From the NCBI GenBank assembly GCA_004557825.1, contig SFFL01000020.1, positions 1 through 42,250 of the forward strand: a DNA stretch of 42,250 nt. The letters run 5' to 3'. The translations under genes were made by a program, and so were the position numbers. Every line of letters starts with the position of its first letter. Within the stretch, counting starts at the first letter, position 1. This document shows, piece by piece, positions 32,710 to 40,604 of the stretch. The DNA is from Bacteroidales bacterium (GTDB taxonomy: Bacteria; Bacteroidota; Bacteroidia; Bacteroidales; Muribaculaceae). The notes under the pieces were generated by a model, which was not told where the DNA came from, searched no databases, and saw only the letters and a program-made list of their open reading frames with translations.

Positions 32710-32786
32710 GCGCCGGATGGCGCACTGTTAGGCTTCAAAACATTAGCCGCCGGACTTGACTCGACAACTCCGGCGGCCACTTTTTT
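32710..32786 (+). terminator. Strong plus-strand terminator with no annotated gene before it
   Basis: GCCGCCGGA (32746-32754) pairs with TCCGGCGGC (32769-32777) around a 14-nt loop, and TTTTTT follows at 32781-32786. A smaller stem GCGCC-GGAT-GGCGC lies at 32710-32723. Both genes around it run on the minus strand. It could serve prfB in reverse (TTTT occurs 5 nt after the stem there) or end a short unannotated plus-strand RNA. Confidence 0.6.
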
Positions 32787-32802
32787 ATTGCTCCTAAGTT
32801 TC

Positions 32803-32860
32803 GTATTGGTCTAATTAGTCTAATTGGCCTAATTAGTCTTATTGGGCCAATTGGGCTTAT
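32803..32860. repeat. Degenerate 9-10-bp repeat TAATTAGTC/TAATTGGCC
   Basis: Six or seven imperfect units run up to the prfB stop codon: GTATTGGTC, TAATTAGTC, TAATTGGCC, TAATTAGTC, TTATTGGGCC and further. It is a low-complexity tract of the kind common between Bacteroidales genes. Confidence 0.7.
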
Positions 32861-33975
32861 CAGGCCTCGTTGCCGGAGAATTCCATCAGGTAGGCCTTGA
32901 TGAAGCCGTCGAGGTCGCCATCCATCACCCCATTCACATCGGAGGTCTGGAAATTGGTGCGGTGATCCTTCACGCGACGATCGTCGAAGACGTAGCTGCG
33001 AATCTGCGAGCCCCATTCGATTTTCATCTTTCCGGCCTCCACCTTGGCCTGCTCCTCCATACGGTGGCTCAGCTCCTTCTCATACAGGATAGAGCGCAGG
33101 TGGCGCAGGGCGTTCTCGCGGTTCTTGGGCTGGTCGCGCGTCTCGGTGTTTTCGATAAGGATTTCCTCCTTCTCGCCGGTGTAGGGGTCGGTGTACTGAT
33201 AGCGCAGACGCACACCCGACTCCACCTTATTCACATTCTGACCGCCGGCACCGCCGCTTCGGAAGGTATCCCACGACATCAGCGCAGGCTCCACCTTCAC
33301 CTCAATGGCATCGTCGACGAGCGGCGTCACGAACACCGATGCGAAGGAGGTCATTCGTTTGCCCTGAGCATTGTATGGCGACACGCGCACCAGGCGGTGC
33401 ACACCGTTCTCGCTCTTGAGATAACCGTAGGCGAAATCGCCCTCCACATTTATCGTACAGGATTTTATACCGGCCTCATCGCCCTCCAGAAGGTTGGCGA
33501 TAGAGGTTTTGTAGCCATGCTTCTCGCAATAACGCAGATACATACGCATCAGCATCTGCGCCCAGTCCTGGCTCTCGGTGCCACCGGCACCCGAGTTGAT
33601 TCGGAGCACCGCACTCATATGGTCCTCCTCGCGGCGCAGCATATTACGCAGCTCCAGAGCCTCGATTTTCTCCATTGCGGCGGCATACATAGCGTCAAGC
33701 TCAGCCTCTTCTACCAGGCCTTCCTTAATGAAGTCCCAGCCGGTGGAAAGCTCATCCACGGCCACTTCCACTTCGTGGTAACCGTTGACCCACGCCTGCA
33801 GATCCTTGATTTTCTTCATCTGCGCCTGCGCCTCCTTCGGGTGCTCCCAGAAGTCGGGCACATGCGTGCGAAGCTCTTCCTCCTCAATCTGGATTTTCTT
33901 ATTATCGACATCGAGATACCGCTTCAGCGCATCCTTGCGCTCCACGGCCTCCTTAAGCTGTTCCTGAGTAATCAT
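32860..33975 (-). CDS. prfB: Peptide chain release factor 2, without programmed frameshift
   Basis: Recognises UAA and UGA stop codons and releases the finished protein. The 371 residues start MITQEQLKEAVERKDALKRY and include the GGQ motif (SGGAGGQNVNKVES). The stop-codon recognition motif reads SPY (VSPYNAQGKRMTSF) where the textbook RF2 motif is SPF. In E. coli an in-frame UGA at the position of ALKRYL-DVD forces a self-regulating +1 frameshift. Here that place reads CTC GAT GTC with no UGA, so the gene is one uninterrupted frame and this feedback is absent. A full promoter lies just upstream. Confidence 0.95.
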   Translation of the reverse strand: MITQEQLKEAVERKDALKRYLDVDNKKIQIEEEELRTHVPDFWEHPKEAQAQMKKIKDLQAWVNGYHEVEVAVDELSTGWDFIKEGLVEEAELDAMYAAAMEKIEALELRNMLRREEDHMSAVLRINSGAGGTESQDWAQMLMRMYLRYCEKHGYKTSIANLLEGDEAGIKSCTINVEGDFAYGYLKSENGVHRLVRVSPYNAQGKRMTSFASVFVTPLVDDAIEVKVEPALMSWDTFRSGGAGGQNVNKVESGVRLRYQYTDPYTGEKEEILIENTETRDQPKNRENALRHLRSILYEKELSHRMEEQAKVEAGKMKIEWGSQIRSYVFDDRRVKDHRTNFQTSDVNGVMDGDLDGFIKAYLMEFSGNEA

Positions 33976-33999
33976 CTGCTTATATTAATAATGTGCCTG

Positions 34000-34031
34000 C
34001 AAAATTACAAAAATTCTCCCACCCCCGCAAA
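34000..34031 (-). promoter_or_regulatory. Promoter of prfB
   Basis: On the minus strand, TTTG (complement of 34028-34031), exactly 20 nt, then TAATTTTG (complement of 34000-34007), 24 nt before the start codon at 33975. Confidence 0.75.
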
Positions 34032-34079
34032 TCCCCTTTACCTCCGACATCATAACTCTACCCTCATAACTCTGCCCTC

Positions 34080-34110
34080 TTGCGCATCCCGCAAAAAATT
34101 GTTATCTTTG
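34080..34110 (+). promoter_or_regulatory. Promoter of the beta-glucosidase
   Basis: TTG at 34080-34082, exactly 20 nt, then TATCTTTG at 34103-34110. The leader to the ATG at 34154 is about 36-40 nt and AT-rich, as usual where Shine-Dalgarno sequences are not used. Confidence 0.75.
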
Positions 34111-34153
34111 TGCACATAATATAATCCCGTTTACCCAATCAATTATCCTTTTT

Positions 34154-36460
34154 ATGCAAAAAATCCTTGCTGCCGCCGCGGCTATGCTTACGGTTTACGG
34201 CGCTTACGCCGCCAAACCGACATACCTCGACACCGAAAAGCCTATCGAACAGCGCGTTGAAGACGCCCTTTCCCGTCTGACCACCGCCGAAAAAGTGGCT
34301 CTGCTTCACGCCCACTCCAAATTCTCCTCTGCCGGTGTGCCCCGCCTCGGCATCCCCGACCTCTGGTGCACCGACGGTCCTCACGGCATACGTCCGGAAG
34401 TGCTCTGGGATGAATGGGACCAGGCCGGATGGACCAACGACTCCTGCGTGGCTTTCCCGGCCCTGACCGCACTGGCTGCCACCTGGAATCCCGAGATGTC
34501 GCGCCAGTATGGTAAAGCTATCGGCGAAGAAGCCCTCTACCGTAATAAGCAGGTGCTCCTCGGTCCCGGCGTCAACATCTACCGCACCCCGCTCAACGGC
34601 CGCAACTTTGAATATATGGGCGAAGACCCCTACCTGGCCTCGCAGATGGTGGTGCCCTATATCCGGGGCGTGCAGAAAAATGGCGTGGCTACCTGCGTGA
34701 AGCACTTCTGTCTCAACAACCACGAGGCCAACCGCCACACCACTAATGTGATTGTAGACGACCGTACCCTCTATGAGATCTATCTGCCTGCATTCAAGTC
34801 GGCTGTGCTCGACGGCGGCACCTGGACCATTATGGGCGCCTACAATCTCTACAATAATGAGCATCTCTGCCATAACAGCGTGATTCTCAACAAGATTCTG
34901 AAAGGTGAATGGGGCTTTCCCGGCGCCGTTGTCAGCGACTGGGGCGGCGTACACGACACCGACCAGGCCATCACAAACGGCATGGACCTCGAATTCGGTT
35001 CCTGGACCAACGGCCTTTCCTCCGGCAAGAAGAACGCCTACGATTCATATTATCTCGCCGACCCCTACAAGGAGCGCCTCGCTTCGGGCAAGGCCGACCC
35101 CAAAGTGCTCGACGACAAGGTACGTCGCGTGCTCCGACTGATGATGCTCACCAGCCTCAACGGCAACGATGCCACCGGCTCGATGTGCTCCGACGAGCAC
35201 TACGCCGCTGCCCGCCGCATCGGCAACGAGGCTATCGTGCTGCTCAAAAACGACGGCAACCTGCTCCCACTTGCCGATGGCAAGAAGGTGCTTGTCGTTG
35301 GTGAAAACGCCATCAAGATGATGACCGTGGGCGGCGGCTCCTCCTCGCTCAAGGTTCAGCACGAAATCATCCCTCTCGACGGCCTTAAAGCCGCTGCCGC
35401 CAAGCACGGCCTCACCGTCGACTATGCCCGCGGATACGTGGGCGACACCGGCGGCGAATACAACGGCGTGGTCACCGGCCAGGACCTCAACGACAACCGC
35501 ACCCCCGAACAGCTCATCGCCGAAGCTGTCGACAAGGCAAAGAATGCCGACTACGTGATCTTTGTAGGCGGTCTCAACAAGGCAAATCACCAGGATGCCG
35601 AAGACTCCGACCGCGAAGGCCTCGGTCTTCCCTACGGACAGGACGCTGTGATTGAAGCGCTCGCCGCCGCTAATCCCAACACCATCGTGGTGAACATTTC
35701 GGGCAACGCCGTGGCTATGCCCTGGGCCGATAAGGTGCCTGCAATCCTCCAGGCCTGGTTCCTCGGTTCGGAAGCCGGTAACTCCATCGCCGACATCCTC
35801 ACCGGCGACGCCAATCCTTCTGGCAAGCTCCCCTTCACATTCCCGCTTAAACTCGCCGACAACTCCGTGCATCACATCGTGGGCACCGGCAAGGAATACC
35901 TCGGCACCAAGCGCGCCAACGAAGACATCTACGATGTGGAATACAAGGATGGTGTGCTTGTGGGCTACCGCTGGCACGACACCAAGAAAATCAAACCACT
36001 CTTCCCCTTCGGCCACGGTCTGAGCTACACCACTTTCGCCTACGGCAAACCTACCCTCTCCGCTCCCTCGATGAGCGCCACTCCCGCCATCACCGGCGAA
36101 GCCACCCTCTCGCACTCACCCGAGCAGATGCGCCGTGCTTCGATTGCCGCCGGCAACGCCATCACCATCACCGTGCCCGTCACCAACACCGGTTCGCGCG
36201 AAGGCTCCGAGACTGTCCAGCTCTACCTCACCGACGTGAAGGCTCCCGTAGCCCGTCCGGCAAAAGAGCTGAAAGGCTTTGCGAAAGTCTCCCTCAAACC
36301 GGGCGAAACGAAGGATGTAACCTTCACCGTCACCCCCGACGACCTGGCCTACTTTGATGCCGACGCTCACGCCTGGGCCGTTCACCCCGGACGCTACCGC
36401 GCCTCCATCGCCCGCTCCGCCGGCGACGTCGCCTCCACCCTCAACTTCACCCTCAAGTAA
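34154..36460 (+). CDS. bglX: Periplasmic or secreted beta-glucosidase, glycoside hydrolase family 3
   Basis: A 768-residue glycosidase with signal peptide (MQKILAAAAAMLTVYGAYA, cleavage near AYA-AKP). Domain one (about 30-330) has LWCTDGPHGIRP, GPGVNIYRTPLNGRNFEYMG, CVKHFCLNNHE and the nucleophile D262 in VVSDWGG. Domain two (about 365-590) has AIVLLKNDGNLLPL and contains the acid/base region. A C-terminal fibronectin III-like domain (about 640-765) ends the protein. It cleaves terminal beta-glucosidic or related links of plant or host glycans. It has its own promoter and no SusCD or regulator nearby, so it is not part of a polysaccharide utilisation locus here. The exact linkage is not determinable. 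Confidence 0.92.
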   Translation: MQKILAAAAAMLTVYGAYAAKPTYLDTEKPIEQRVEDALSRLTTAEKVALLHAHSKFSSAGVPRLGIPDLWCTDGPHGIRPEVLWDEWDQAGWTNDSCVAFPALTALAATWNPEMSRQYGKAIGEEALYRNKQVLLGPGVNIYRTPLNGRNFEYMGEDPYLASQMVVPYIRGVQKNGVATCVKHFCLNNHEANRHTTNVIVDDRTLYEIYLPAFKSAVLDGGTWTIMGAYNLYNNEHLCHNSVILNKILKGEWGFPGAVVSDWGGVHDTDQAITNGMDLEFGSWTNGLSSGKKNAYDSYYLADPYKERLASGKADPKVLDDKVRRVLRLMMLTSLNGNDATGSMCSDEHYAAARRIGNEAIVLLKNDGNLLPLADGKKVLVVGENAIKMMTVGGGSSSLKVQHEIIPLDGLKAAAAKHGLTVDYARGYVGDTGGEYNGVVTGQDLNDNRTPEQLIAEAVDKAKNADYVIFVGGLNKANHQDAEDSDREGLGLPYGQDAVIEALAAANPNTIVVNISGNAVAMPWADKVPAILQAWFLGSEAGNSIADILTGDANPSGKLPFTFPLKLADNSVHHIVGTGKEYLGTKRANEDIYDVEYKDGVLVGYRWHDTKKIKPLFPFGHGLSYTTFAYGKPTLSAPSMSATPAITGEATLSHSPEQMRRASIAAGNAITITVPVTNTGSREGSETVQLYLTDVKAPVARPAKELKGFAKVSLKPGETKDVTFTVTPDDLAYFDADAHAWAVHPGRYRASIARSAGDVASTLNFTLK

Positions 36461-36520
36461 TCTTGGCCCGGCAAAATATGCCGCCCGCTTCCTTACGCTA
36501 ATTCCCCTCTCCGTTCATCA

Positions 36521-36567
36521 ATATGCACAATAAGGGCAGACCTTTCGGGTCTGCCCTTATTGCATAT
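36521..36567 (+). terminator. Terminator-like hairpin after bglX
   Basis: A perfect 14-bp stem, 36529-36542 with 36548-36561, loop TTTCG, is extended by ATATGC/GCATAT across a 2-nt bulge. The loop contains TTCG. The T-run is missing, so it may protect the mRNA end rather than terminate alone. Confidence 0.7.
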
Positions 36568-36607
36568 ATAGCTATCGGCTATCCTGTATAGCTATCGGCG
36601 TATCCTG
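36567..36607 (+). repeat. Tandem duplication of about 20 bp
   Basis: TATAGCTATCGGCTATCCTG (36567-36586) is followed by the same sequence with one inserted G (36587-36607). It touches palindromic element copy 3. Confidence 0.85.
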
Positions 36608-36703
36608 CTGTAGGGACGCACCCCAGGTGCGTCCGCCATACACACTGAGTGCCAACCATTTATAAGCGGACGCACCTGGGGTGCGTCCCTACAAACTGAT
36701 GCG
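36599..36703. repeat. Palindromic dispersed element, copy 3
   Basis: Arms 36609-36636 and 36666-36693 are perfectly complementary over 28 bp, with a 29-nt loop. Flanking CGTATC and GATGCG, each 4 nt outside, extend the pairing. It lies 51 nt after the stop of mdh (minus strand) and 148 nt after bglX. Confidence 0.9.
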
Positions 36704-36743
36704 TTATTTCAAGCTTTGAAATATCCTCGATTCAATGGCGGAA

Positions 36744-37742
36744 TCAGAGGTTAGGGTTGATTTTCGACCACTCGCTGATGGGAGGAATGATGCCCAGCGA
36801 AATCACTTCGTCGCGGAGGTGGCAGAGGTGATGGTAGCTCTGGTCAAGTTCCTTGTGCTCCTCGGGAGTACCCTTGACTTCCTTAACCTGCACGCCGTTG
36901 CGGTCGAGAGTGGTTTCCATAGCCATCATGATGTGGTTGAACTCACCATTGTTTACATAGGTGCCTACAGGCCATGTGAAGGCCGGACCACCCATAGCGG
37001 CTGCAATCATCTCAATCGAGAGGTAAGCCGGGCTCTGGAACGAGCTGCGGCCACGCAGGTTGATGATGTTGGCACCACCCTGGATTACACGCTTCTTCAT
37101 CTCCTCCCATTCCTGTTCGGGGAGAGCCTTTGTGCCGATAATCTTGCTCAGAGGTTCACCGGCAACGGTGGTTGTGGAAGCGAATACGGCCATCTGCTCG
37201 CCGTGACCGCCGTATGTGCGGGCGTTCTGGATTTCATCGGGAGAAATCTTGAAGTATTTAGCCAGCTCAGAGCGCAGACGTGTGGAGTCGAGAGCAGCCA
37301 GGGTGCTCACCTGTGAGGGTTTCAGACCGGAGTAAATCAGAGTTACCAGACCGGTAATGTCGGCGGGGTTGAAGATCACTACCACATGCTTTACATCGGG
37401 GCAGTAAGTCTTGATATCCTTGCCGAGCTGCTCGGCGATTTCCGAGTTGCCGCGGAGAAGGTCCTCGCGGGTCATACCTGCCTTACGGGCAGCGCCACCC
37501 GACGAAACGATGTATTTGGCATCCTTGAAAGCGGTAGCCACATCGGTGGTATAAGTAAGGTTAAGCCCCTTGAAGCCGCAGTGGGCAAGCTCTTCGGCCA
37601 CGCCCTCCAGACCGGGGGCATAGGTGTCGTAGAGGCAAATGTTGGGGGTAAGACGCATCATAGCCGCTGTCTGGGCCATGTTGGAGCCGATCATGCCGGC
37701 TGCGCCGACAATCACGAGTTTTTCATCTGTCAGAAATTCCAT
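36744..37742 (-). CDS. mdh: Malate dehydrogenase
   Basis: NAD-dependent interconversion of malate and oxaloacetate; in anaerobic Bacteroidales it works in the reductive branch to succinate and propionate. The 332 residues start with the Rossmann motif VIVGAAGMIGS (10-20). Substrate-binding arginines lie in RKAGMTREDLLRGN, FNPADI holds the conserved Asn, and the catalytic His is in GGHGEQMAVF. The sequence belongs to the Bacteroidetes-type LDH/MDH branch rather than the E. coli type. No consensus promoter was found upstream, where a direct repeat occurs instead (37831-37894). Confidence 0.92.
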   Translation of the reverse strand: MEFLTDEKLVIVGAAGMIGSNMAQTAAMMRLTPNICLYDTYAPGLEGVAEELAHCGFKGLNLTYTTDVATAFKDAKYIVSSGGAARKAGMTREDLLRGNSEIAEQLGKDIKTYCPDVKHVVVIFNPADITGLVTLIYSGLKPSQVSTLAALDSTRLRSELAKYFKISPDEIQNARTYGGHGEQMAVFASTTTVAGEPLSKIIGTKALPEQEWEEMKKRVIQGGANIINLRGRSSFQSPAYLSIEMIAAAMGGPAFTWPVGTYVNNGEFNHIMMAMETTLDRNGVQVKEVKGTPEEHKELDQSYHHLCHLRDEVISLGIIPPISEWSKINPNL

Positions 37743-37830
37743 ATTTTGACTTTCGATTTATTCCCGCTCCGACCCCGCTGAGGGGCTGAGCCGGGATGTG
37801 TTAGGTGTATAATTTTTTAACGGTTAACCC

Positions 37831-37894
37831 GGCGGAATATTATCCACACGCTATAATTTCTCGCGCGGGATTCTATTCACATGCTATAATTTCT
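37831..37894. repeat. Direct repeat of about 32 bp upstream of mdh
   Basis: GGCGGAATATTATCCACACG with CTATAATTTCT is followed by GCGGGATTCTATTCACATG with CTATAATTTCT. GCTATAATTTCT is identical in both. It is in the divergent mdh/nuclease spacer and may hold paired regulator sites. Confidence 0.7.
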
Positions 37895-38023
37895 AAATCA
37901 GTAACGCTACCGGCGCGGCTATAGTTCAGCCGAGTGTGGCCATTTTCGCTACTTTTGAGAAATAATTAGCATTATTAATAAGCGGAGTGTTGCCGAATGA
38001 AAAGGATTTTGTAATTTTACATC

Positions 38024-38070
38024 CCGATTTTTTCCAAAACCGAATATTCCGATTTTTTCCAAAACCGAAT
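38024..38070. repeat. Perfect 22-bp direct repeat upstream of the nuclease gene
   Basis: CCGATTTTTTCCAAAACCGA plus AT at 38024-38045 and again at 38049-38070, period 25. Each unit has an internal near-palindrome (TTTTCC/AAAACC). It ends 60 nt before the nuclease ATG. A -7-like TAATTTTA stands just before, at about 38012-38019. Confidence 0.85.
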
Positions 38071-38130
38071 TATCCACCCAAGCCACGCAAGGCCGCCCCG
38101 GCCAGGTAGCGCATCAAATCACCGATACCA

Positions 38131-40554
38131 ATGAAATTGCATAAGTTAGTACTGATGGCGGCAGCCCTGCTCTCGGCTCCCTTCATCTCCCGGGCCGACG
38201 CACCGGCCAACTACTACCAGAGTTGCGAAGGGAAAACAGAAAAAGCCCTCCTCCAGCAGTTGCAGAGCGTAGTTGGGCCGCACACCACCGTGCAATACAA
38301 GAACCTCTACAACGTCTACAAAACCTCCGACGTGCGCTCCGACGGCACTCTCTGGGATATGTACTCCACAAAGCGGTGGCCCTCCAACTATGCCAAATGC
38401 GGCAACTACTCGAAGGTGGGCGACTGCGTAAACCGCGAGCACTCTTTCCCCAAAAGCTGGTTCAACGATGCTTCCCCGATGGTAAGCGACGCCTTCCACG
38501 TATATCCCACCGACGGCAAAGTCAACGGCCAGCGAAGCAACTTCCCCTACGGCGAATGTGCCCACGGCACCGTGCTCGCCTCCAATGGCAATGTGAAGCC
38601 GCTTGGACGCCTCGGCACTTCCACCTTCTCCGGCTACTCCGGCAAGGTATTTGAGCCGGATGATGAATACAAAGGGGATTTCGCCCGCACATATTTCTAT
38701 ATGGCTGCCGCTTACAACAGCCGTATCTCCTCCTGGGACAGCGATATGCTCGCGGGCAACAACTATCCCTGCTTCACCACCTGGGCCGTCAATCTTCTGC
38801 TGAAATGGCACCGCCAGGACCCCGTGAGCCAGAAAGAGCGCGACCGCAACGACGCCGTGGAGAAGCATCAGCACAACCGCAACCCCTTCATTGACTATCC
38901 CGACCTGGCCGAGCACATCTGGGGCAACAAGAAGGGGCAGCCCTGGACAGCCAACCCCGTCACCAATCCCGAAATCAATTTCCCAGTCGACGGCAGCTCG
39001 GTGAATCTGCGTCAGACCGCCGTCAACGTCACCTCCTCCGCCACAGTGAATGTGCGCGGCGCCGGGCTTACAGCCGATGTAAAAGCCACGGTCAGCGGTG
39101 CCGGATTCTCTGTATCCCCCGCCACACTCTCTGCAGCTTCCGTGCTTAACACCCAGGGCGCCAACGTCACCGTAAGCTACCGCAGCGCCACCGCCGGACG
39201 TGCCTCGGGCACTCTCGTCCTCACCTCCGGCTCGGCAAAAGTCACCGTAAATCTCTCGGCCGAAGCGCTTTCCGGCCTACCCGCACTTCCCGCCACCGAG
39301 GTCAGCGACGAATCGTTCACCGCCAACTGGGTGAACATCTCCGACGCCAACGCGCGCTACACCCTGGATGTGCGCTCGGGCAACACTTCCGTTGCCGGAT
39401 ATCCCCTTGAAGTCGCCGCAAAGGATGAATCGCACCGCGTGACAGGCCTCGAACCGGAGACCACCTACACCTACATCCTCACCTCCGGCGCCCTCTCTTC
39501 GAATGTAATCTCAGTCACCACGGCCGCTCCCGTGCCGTCGGTCGATTTCCTCTACGATGGCGAACTCACCTTCGTCACCGAGCCGGGTATCCCCTCCGAC
39601 GCTGCCGAACTGCTCGCCGACATCGAGAATATCCCCGGCAACGTCACCGTGAAAGTTTCCGCACCTTTCGAGCTGTCGCTCAACAAGCAGCAGTGGGGCA
39701 CCACAATCGTGCTTGAACCGGGCGCCGACCGCTTCTATCTGCGTCTCAACGGCGCCAACGCCGGTGAATACCACACCTCAATCACCGCTTCGGCCGACGG
39801 ATACTTCAACGACGACACCGAAATCTTCGGCACCATCGGCGACCCCAAACCTTCGTTCGTCGAGGACTTTGAGAAGCAGATTCCCGAAGGCGGCAGCCAC
39901 GGCTACGGTCTGCTCACCTATCAGGGCAGCGCCTGCTCCTGGACCTCCAACGGCGTTTACTATGAATTCGCCGGCGCCAACTCCTACCCCTACAGCGGCA
40001 GCCAGGCTGCGCGCTTCAAACAGTCGGGCAGCGAGCGCTACATCTATATGAATTCCGACAAGACCAACGGTATAGGCAAAATCACTTTCTACGCCGAACT
40101 TTGGCCGCGCGACTCAAAGGATGCCACCCTCTCCGTAAGCATCTCATCCGACAAGGGTGCCAACTGGCAGAAACTCCAGGACTTCACCATCTCCTCTAAG
40201 GAGTATGTCGGTCACTCCGTCACAGTAAACCGCGGCGGCAACCTGCGTGTGCGCTTCGACGTGGCAGGCGAATCGCGCGTGATGCTCGACGATGTGGCTC
40301 TCACCGACTATTCATCGGCCCTTGAGCTGCTCACCCCCGAAGGCCACGCCTACCACACCTGGGATGCCTACGCCGTCGACGGCCGTCTGGTGATTGAGAA
40401 CTCCGACCCCGCCAACCACTTCCACGTCTACTCTCTCGACGGCAGCGAAGTTTTCTCCGGCAAGGTGAAAGCCGCTACCCGCACCATCGCGCTCCCCGCA
40501 GGGCTATACATCGTGAATGTGGCCGACTTCGCCCGCAAGGTGCTTGTGAAATAA
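38131..40554 (+). CDS. Secreted endonuclease I with sorting-tail-like C-terminus
   Basis: An 807-residue extracellular nuclease. The signal peptide spans residues 1-22. The endonuclease I catalytic domain (about 28-275) has NREHSFPKSWF (H104), DAFHVYPTDGKVNGQRSNFP (H123, N132, N137) and NRNPFIDYPDLAEHIWG. A beta-sandwich of BACON or fibronectin type (about 290-375), a fibronectin III domain (about 385-470), another beta domain and a jelly-roll with FVEDFE and VMLDDVAL (about 570-730) follow. The last 70 residues end FHVYSLDGSEVFSG ... LPAGLYIVNVADFARKVLVK, the pattern of type A sorting domains of type IX secretion. It probably degrades external DNA for nutrients. Confidence 0.9.
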   Translation: MKLHKLVLMAAALLSAPFISRADAPANYYQSCEGKTEKALLQQLQSVVGPHTTVQYKNLYNVYKTSDVRSDGTLWDMYSTKRWPSNYAKCGNYSKVGDCVNREHSFPKSWFNDASPMVSDAFHVYPTDGKVNGQRSNFPYGECAHGTVLASNGNVKPLGRLGTSTFSGYSGKVFEPDDEYKGDFARTYFYMAAAYNSRISSWDSDMLAGNNYPCFTTWAVNLLLKWHRQDPVSQKERDRNDAVEKHQHNRNPFIDYPDLAEHIWGNKKGQPWTANPVTNPEINFPVDGSSVNLRQTAVNVTSSATVNVRGAGLTADVKATVSGAGFSVSPATLSAASVLNTQGANVTVSYRSATAGRASGTLVLTSGSAKVTVNLSAEALSGLPALPATEVSDESFTANWVNISDANARYTLDVRSGNTSVAGYPLEVAAKDESHRVTGLEPETTYTYILTSGALSSNVISVTTAAPVPSVDFLYDGELTFVTEPGIPSDAAELLADIENIPGNVTVKVSAPFELSLNKQQWGTTIVLEPGADRFYLRLNGANAGEYHTSITASADGYFNDDTEIFGTIGDPKPSFVEDFEKQIPEGGSHGYGLLTYQGSACSWTSNGVYYEFAGANSYPYSGSQAARFKQSGSERYIYMNSDKTNGIGKITFYAELWPRDSKDATLSVSISSDKGANWQKLQDFTISSKEYVGHSVTVNRGGNLRVRFDVAGESRVMLDDVALTDYSSALELLTPEGHAYHTWDAYAVDGRLVIENSDPANHFHVYSLDGSEVFSGKVKAATRTIALPAGLYIVNVADFARKVLVK

Positions 40555-40604
40555 CCGCGCCCGCCATTCCCCGGGCTATTTGAAATCATCCTCAAGCCAT
40601 ACGA

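Noticed and set aside
33890..33930. Programmed +1 frameshift in prfB
   Set aside because: The site homologous to the E. coli frameshift reads CTC GAT with no UGA, and the frame is continuous.
32842..34119. 425-codon open frame on the plus strand across prfB
   Set aside because: prfB on the other strand has GGQ and all conserved blocks. Long antisense frames are common in this GC-rich coding sequence.
35045..36115. 356-codon minus-strand frame across bglX
   Set aside because: Complement of the GH3 catalytic domains; Gly/Val-rich shadow translation.
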